Positions 60,335 through 64,000 of a stretch of DNA of 64,000 nt are shown piece after piece. A program made the position numbers and the translations under genes. The notes under the pieces are model-generated. The model had not been told where the DNA came from. It did no database searches and saw only the letters and a list, made by a program, of their open reading frames with translations. Numbering within the stretch: the first letter of the stretch is position 1; each line of letters starts with the position of its first letter. The DNA is taken from assembly GCF_027812955.1 (NCBI RefSeq), contig NZ_JAPYZV010000007.1:247443-311442 (forward strand), in the 5' to 3' direction. This DNA comes from Pedococcus sp. 5OH_020 (GTDB lineage: Bacteria; Actinomycetota; Actinomycetes; Actinomycetales; Dermatophilaceae).

Positions 60335-62818
60335 ATGACGACCACCGCAACGACGGATCGCACGACTCGGGGACGAGCCATCCTGGCGGGTCTGCCGCAG
60401 TATCCGCTTCCCCTCCGACCCGGCCGCCGCGATTTCGTCGTCTACCTCGTGCCCGAGGGTCAGGCGTACGGAAGGTACTCGCGAGCCTTCATGCGAAGTT
60501 TCTATCCGCGGCATCTCGAGCTGACAGTGACGAGTCTCGAACAGCTTTTCCGCGTCCTGGCTCGGCTCATCGACGGATCCGGACCCACCGCCATGATCCG
60601 CGAGGTCGTTATCGTCGCCCACGGCAACAGCTGGGGGGTCAACGCATCACTCACCGACCGCGACCATATGGCTCGGCGTGCCGGCGAAGACTCCCCCCAG
60701 TGGTACGCATCGGACATCGCCGAACTCCAGCTGAGGATCAAGGAAAGTCAGGGAACAGGTAAGCCCACCCCATTCGAGGCGTTTGCAAAGGCCAGATCGT
60801 CTGTTGTCCGACGGCTCGATGCCTCTTCGTGGGTCACGGTCAGAGCCTGCAACTTCGGTTTCTCGCCGGAGGGCATGTACTCGCTCTGGGCGATGTTCGG
60901 CGGCCGCGCCAACTTATATGCGGTTCGCGCATATATGGCGTTCGCTGCGGTGCGGATAGACCAAACGTCCAGGATCCCGTCGGAGGGGGCCGCCATCGAC
61001 TATCTCGCCAAACAGGGGTTGCTCGGCCGTCCTGTGCGCGGTCAGGCGCGAAGCGCCCTTCAAGCGATCCTGAGCAGAAACGGCGAGCGGCTTCCGATAC
61101 AGTTCTTCATCCCCGAGGACACGGTCCACGACCTTCAAGAGGGCATGGTCGCGACTCTGGTCTCGACGCCGCCGCGGGATCCCAACGACGTCGCAGTCCG
61201 CTCAGTCGACGAGGTCGTGGTCGACCTGAATGCCGGCCGTTCGGCCCTCGTGGTCGCGAGCCTGGAGCGTGAAGGGGTCGACCTGGGGAGATCGGCGACG
61301 ATCCGCCGTGGCGACCGGCCTCGCGAGTGGGTCATATCCGGTCGCCTGAACGGCGTCCGGACGGGTCTGGCGATCCGCGAGACGTTCGAGCGTCTCGTCG
61401 ACGGATCGGCGCGTCGTGAGCTCAAGGTGTTCCGACCCGTGTCGACGCGCCAACAGCTCTCGTCACAACTGCCATGGACGATGTACGGCACGGCATACGA
61501 CCTACCGGGTACAGAGATTCAGGCGTATCTCGACCAGTTTTCGATCGACGACTTGACGTGCCTCCAAGACGCAGCCCGGAGCGCCGCCCCATCTACCCGG
61601 GCCATCGTTCTGGAACACGCCCAACGATCCATCGAACGGCGGCCTGAGTTCTCGGCCTGGTTTACGCAGACGCGATGTCACGAGCGCATCCTCGCAACCA
61701 ATGACCCGCTGTTCGGCCCCGAGAATGAGCCGAGCTGCTACTGGTCCCCGCATCCGGCAGGGTACGGCCTTCACGCTGACGAACGTGACGAGCTCCAAAC
61801 GGTCGCTCACACCAACCATAACGGGTACCAAATGTGGGCGGACGTGAAGGCGATGCAGGCTCCGTTACCTGAATTCAAGGATGACATCTTTCTTGAACAC
61901 GATCTGCCAAGCTTCGCGCGGCTGAGTCCAGAGCAGCGCGCGGACGCGCTGACGCTCGCAGGAGTGGAAGCCGCCGAGCCTGCTAGCGTTCGTCGCGCTC
62001 GCGGGAGGTCGACGCGCGGCAAGGACGAGCCGCGAGCACCTGCGCCACCGCGCGTGCCGAGTCCGGGCGCACTTCGCGGCCTCAGCGATGAGGATCTCCT
62101 CAAGGCGCTTGCACAGATTCTGGCCCAACGGGATCGGGGTGCCCAGCCCTTCGGGCCGGACGTTCAAAGCGCGATCGACTATGGCGCCTTCGCTGTCGAT
62201 CAGCTCATTTCAGTCATCGGGGAGATTCGAGCTTGGGCTCCGGCGCTTCTCATCAGCCGGATCTCGAGTTCGCCCGCGTGGGAACTGGGGGAGTCTCTCT
62301 GGTCCCTCGCGATCGCGCCCGTGTGGGGCATGATCAGCACCCAGCTAGAGTTCTATCGTTGGATGGAGTCTGACCGCGCTTGGGGCATGAGGGCGGCGCT
62401 GTCGCAAACAACGGACGCTCTGCTGCGGATCTCGTGGCGCCTGCGAGAGGGCAAAGACGTACCCGGTCTCACCATTCCTGCGGTGACAGCCGAGGCACGT
62501 TCCTACCGAGATATCGAGTTGCGGAGGTATGTGAACACCGCGCAGGGGGCGCTCGTCGACCAGCACTGGGTCATTCACGACACGTTCATCGAGGGCTACG
62601 ACTTCGTTGTTGCAGAGATGGCGAAACTCGTCAATGTCGTCGTCCAGCAGACAGATCAAATCGTGCGAGAGGATCTACGCCAATTGGGGCTAACGGAACA
62701 CCAAGTCGACCTGGTCATCCGCAGCGGAGTCATCGACATGCGCCGCGTCTACGCGGTGACACTCGATGGACTCGCGCGAGTCCTCAAGGAGCAGGCGTCT
62801 AGAGTTGTAGTCGAATAG
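60335..62818 (+). CDS. 827-aa protein with caspase-like (clan CD) N-terminal motifs
   Basis: Residues 85-180 contain a hydrophobic strand followed by His-Gly (REVVIVAHGNSWG, H96) and a second strand followed by Ala-Cys (WVTVRACNFGFSPEG, C172). This His/Cys pair after hydrophobic strands is the pattern of clan CD peptidases (caspases, CHAT, gingipain-like) and of DUF4347-like proteins. The middle (190-560) is mixed alpha/beta with no clear match. A Pro/Arg linker near 535-560 precedes an all-helical C-terminal domain (LSDEDLLKALAQILAQRD, and IDMRRVYAVTLDGLARVL). It could be a protease effector acting with the 1064-aa partner; the assignment is by motif only. Confidence 0.6.
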   Translation: MTTTATTDRTTRGRAILAGLPQYPLPLRPGRRDFVVYLVPEGQAYGRYSRAFMRSFYPRHLELTVTSLEQLFRVLARLIDGSGPTAMIREVVIVAHGNSWGVNASLTDRDHMARRAGEDSPQWYASDIAELQLRIKESQGTGKPTPFEAFAKARSSVVRRLDASSWVTVRACNFGFSPEGMYSLWAMFGGRANLYAVRAYMAFAAVRIDQTSRIPSEGAAIDYLAKQGLLGRPVRGQARSALQAILSRNGERLPIQFFIPEDTVHDLQEGMVATLVSTPPRDPNDVAVRSVDEVVVDLNAGRSALVVASLEREGVDLGRSATIRRGDRPREWVISGRLNGVRTGLAIRETFERLVDGSARRELKVFRPVSTRQQLSSQLPWTMYGTAYDLPGTEIQAYLDQFSIDDLTCLQDAARSAAPSTRAIVLEHAQRSIERRPEFSAWFTQTRCHERILATNDPLFGPENEPSCYWSPHPAGYGLHADERDELQTVAHTNHNGYQMWADVKAMQAPLPEFKDDIFLEHDLPSFARLSPEQRADALTLAGVEAAEPASVRRARGRSTRGKDEPRAPAPPRVPSPGALRGLSDEDLLKALAQILAQRDRGAQPFGPDVQSAIDYGAFAVDQLISVIGEIRAWAPALLISRISSSPAWELGESLWSLAIAPVWGMISTQLEFYRWMESDRAWGMRAALSQTTDALLRISWRLREGKDVPGLTIPAVTAEARSYRDIELRRYVNTAQGALVDQHWVIHDTFIEGYDFVVAEMAKLVNVVVQQTDQIVREDLRQLGLTEHQVDLVIRSGVIDMRRVYAVTLDGLARVLKEQASRVVVE

Positions 62819-62890
62819 GCAGCGTGCGCGTTTGGCGGCCGGCTCAAGGTCTGCTTTGCATGAGGCCGCCCTCAGCGGCTGACCGCCCAG

Positions 62891-63037
62891 TCACTGCGGG
62901 AAAGCCCCAAACTCCAGCTCCTGCACCGACTGATCGAGGTCCCATTCATATCGAATGCGAAGCGCGTAACCGTCCCGGTCGCCGGTCTCCTTCTGGGTCT
63001 TGCCTCTGGCTAGCGGACGAGAATGTGTTCGCGCCAC
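62891..63037 (-). CDS. 48-aa open reading frame, possibly a truncated gene end
   Basis: From GTG 63037 the frame reads to a stop at 62891, with GKTQKETGDRDGYALRIRYE then WDLDQSVQELEFGAFPQ. The second part looks like the natural C-terminus of a larger protein, cut by the IS3 element beginning about 20 bases upstream. It could also be a complete small gene. Confidence 0.35.
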   Translation of the reverse strand: MARTHSRPLARGKTQKETGDRDGYALRIRYEWDLDQSVQELEFGAFPQ

Positions 63038-63073
63038 GCCTCATTGGCGGGACCCCTTGAACTGGTCCACCCG

Positions 63074-63910
63074 TTATGAGAGTGCTGGTTGGGTGGTGCT
63101 GGTCCAGCTGGCCGCGTACTCGGCCGGGGTCAAGCCCCCGAGGGATGAGTGCGGCCTGTAGGTGTTGTACTCGATCCGCCAGGCTTCGACAACGACCTGG
63201 GCCTCGAGGAGGGTGGTGAACTCCTCGACGTTGAACAGCTCGTCGCGGGCCCGGCTGTTGAAGGACTCGACGAACGGGTTCTCCCACGGCGAGCCGGGCT
63301 CGATGAAACTGGTCCGGGTGCCGGCGATGCGGCAGTAGTCGCGCAGCGCCCAGGCGATCATCTCCGGGCCGTTGTCCATCCGCAGGTGCTCGGGGGCGCC
63401 GCGGACGGCGACCAGGTCGGTGAGCACGCCGACCAGGTCTTCGGAGGTGCAGGTGCGCCCGACCCGCATCGCCAGCGCCTCGCGGGTGTGCTCATCGACG
63501 ACGTGCAGCGACTTCAGGCGGCGCCGGTCGGTGGTCTCATCGAACTGGAAGTCCAGCGCCCACACCTGGTTCGGACGGACCGCGCGCAGCCGCTCGGCAG
63601 TGTCGAGGCTGACCCGGCGGCGCTTCTTCGTGCGGACCGGCCGGCGCAGGCCCTCCTGCCGCCACAGCCGCTGGATCCGCTTGTGGTTCACCCCAGTCCA
63701 CGCCTTGGTGGTGTCGCGGCGCAGCAGCCGGTACGCCATCCGCCATCCCCACCGCGGGTGCCTGCGCGCGATCCGTCGCAGGTCGGTGCGCAGCCGCGAC
63801 TCCTCATCCGGACGGGCCCGGCGGGGCAGCCGGTGGGTGGACCGGTGCGCCCCGACGACCCGGCACGCCCGCCGCTGCCAGACCCCGAACCCGCCCCGCA
63901 GATGGGCCAC
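63074..63910 (-). CDS. IS3-family transposase OrfB (DDE integrase core)
   Basis: 278 aa from GTG 63910; the frame is open further upstream (LLTPDRRRRAVAHL), so the true product is likely made by frameshifting from orfA. HTH_21 region WGWRMAYRLLRRD, then DDE residues: D in WALDFQFDET, D in LRMDNGPEM, E in PWENPFVESFN. The end HSSLGGLTPAEYAASW is typical. The element appears intact here. Confidence 0.93.
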   Translation of the reverse strand: MAHLRGGFGVWQRRACRVVGAHRSTHRLPRRARPDEESRLRTDLRRIARRHPRWGWRMAYRLLRRDTTKAWTGVNHKRIQRLWRQEGLRRPVRTKKRRRVSLDTAERLRAVRPNQVWALDFQFDETTDRRRLKSLHVVDEHTREALAMRVGRTCTSEDLVGVLTDLVAVRGAPEHLRMDNGPEMIAWALRDYCRIAGTRTSFIEPGSPWENPFVESFNSRARDELFNVEEFTTLLEAQVVVEAWRIEYNTYRPHSSLGGLTPAEYAASWTSTTQPALS

Positions 63911-63933
63911 AGCCCTGCGGCGCCGGTCCGGGG

Positions 63934-64000
63934 TCAGAAGTTTCCAGTGATGATGGTGGCGGTATCGGCCGGCGTGGTCTGACCCGTAAGTTTCCTGGCC
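63934..64000 (-). CDS. Probable 3' end of IS3 orfA
   Basis: Only the last 21 codons are in the window, ending TGNF-stop, a common orfA terminus just before the orfB frame (KLLTPDRR). The preceding residues (RKLTGQTTPADTATI) do not look like a normal orfA helix, so this copy may be altered. Confidence 0.4.
   Translation of the reverse strand, partial: ARKLTGQTTPADTATIITGNF

Larger units (their letters stand above)
63058..64000 (-). mobile_element. IS3-family insertion sequence, cut by window edge
   Basis: The left boundary near 63058 shows TGAACTGGTCCACCC, similar to IS3-type terminal repeats. A complete integrase-core gene (orfB) and the 3' end of a short overlapping frame (orfA-like) extend to the right edge. 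The element ends the four-gene block on its right side. Confidence 0.75.

Overview
The window is GC-rich actinobacterial DNA. Evidence is the strong G/C bias at third codon positions, GTG starts, two mycothiol-linked enzymes, an Lsr2 protein, a DUF5593 (Rv3651-like) gene and actinobacterial-type Tad and conjugation genes. The genus cannot be fixed from the sequence alone. No rRNA, CRISPR array or complete tRNA was seen. Accessory DNA dominates, with several IS110-family copies, IS3-family sequences and two tyrosine-integrase scars.

Layout. 1-1.5 kb: a frameshifted DUF5593 gene and a short-chain dehydrogenase. 1.8-13.2 kb, plus strand: a compact Tad/Flp-type pilus or secretion locus (lipoprotein, secreted protein, SAF/CpaB, TadZ-like, TadA, TadB, TadC with a frameshift, Flp pilin, three TadE/TadG-like pseudopilins and a large LysM-BTAD membrane regulator). 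13.4-18.9 kb: a DUF4389 membrane protein with a 51-aa partner, an ABC exporter and a NarL-type two-component pair. 19.1-21 kb: a MarR repressor diverging, across a nested palindrome, from a Rv2466c-like mycothiol nitroreductase (frameshifted) and a mycothiol-dependent maleylpyruvate-isomerase-fold protein. 21-22.5 kb: an IS110 element. 22.6-34.6 kb, minus strand: a conjugative type IV secretion operon (coupling ATPase plus separate membrane partner, three-domain wall hydrolase, VirB4 with a frameshift, SCO6880-like protein, VirB6/TrbL, VirB8-like and VirB2-like proteins, a P-loop-degenerate MinD-like protein and an HTH protein). 35-38 kb: a PD40/WD40 lipoprotein and a broken tyrosine integrase.

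38-54 kb is a mosaic of small cargo genes (HxlR/VOC, broken PAP2, SnoaL-like, broken nucleotidyltransferase, DUF1508, lsr2, a HEPN-like protein, zinc-ribbon proteins, an SDR/HTH divergent pair) interrupted by IS110 copies. One IS110 is nested inside the remains of another. At 54.85 kb the tail of a second integrase abuts a four-gene plus-strand block (54.9-62.8 kb): a PD-(D/E)XK-like nuclease, a single-pass membrane protein, a 1064-aa uncharacterised protein with a charged helical core, and an 827-aa protein whose N-terminal region carries a His-Gly / Ala-Cys pair like clan CD (caspase-type) peptidases. The last two genes are 14 bases apart. This block, bounded by an integrase scar and an IS3 element, is the best candidate for an undescribed system, perhaps defence or effector related; that role is inference.

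A recurring feature is the number of otherwise well-conserved genes broken by a 1- or 2-base indel (DUF5593, TadC, Rv2466c-like, VirB4, integrase, PAP2, nucleotidyltransferase). Read data are needed to tell real decay from assembly error.
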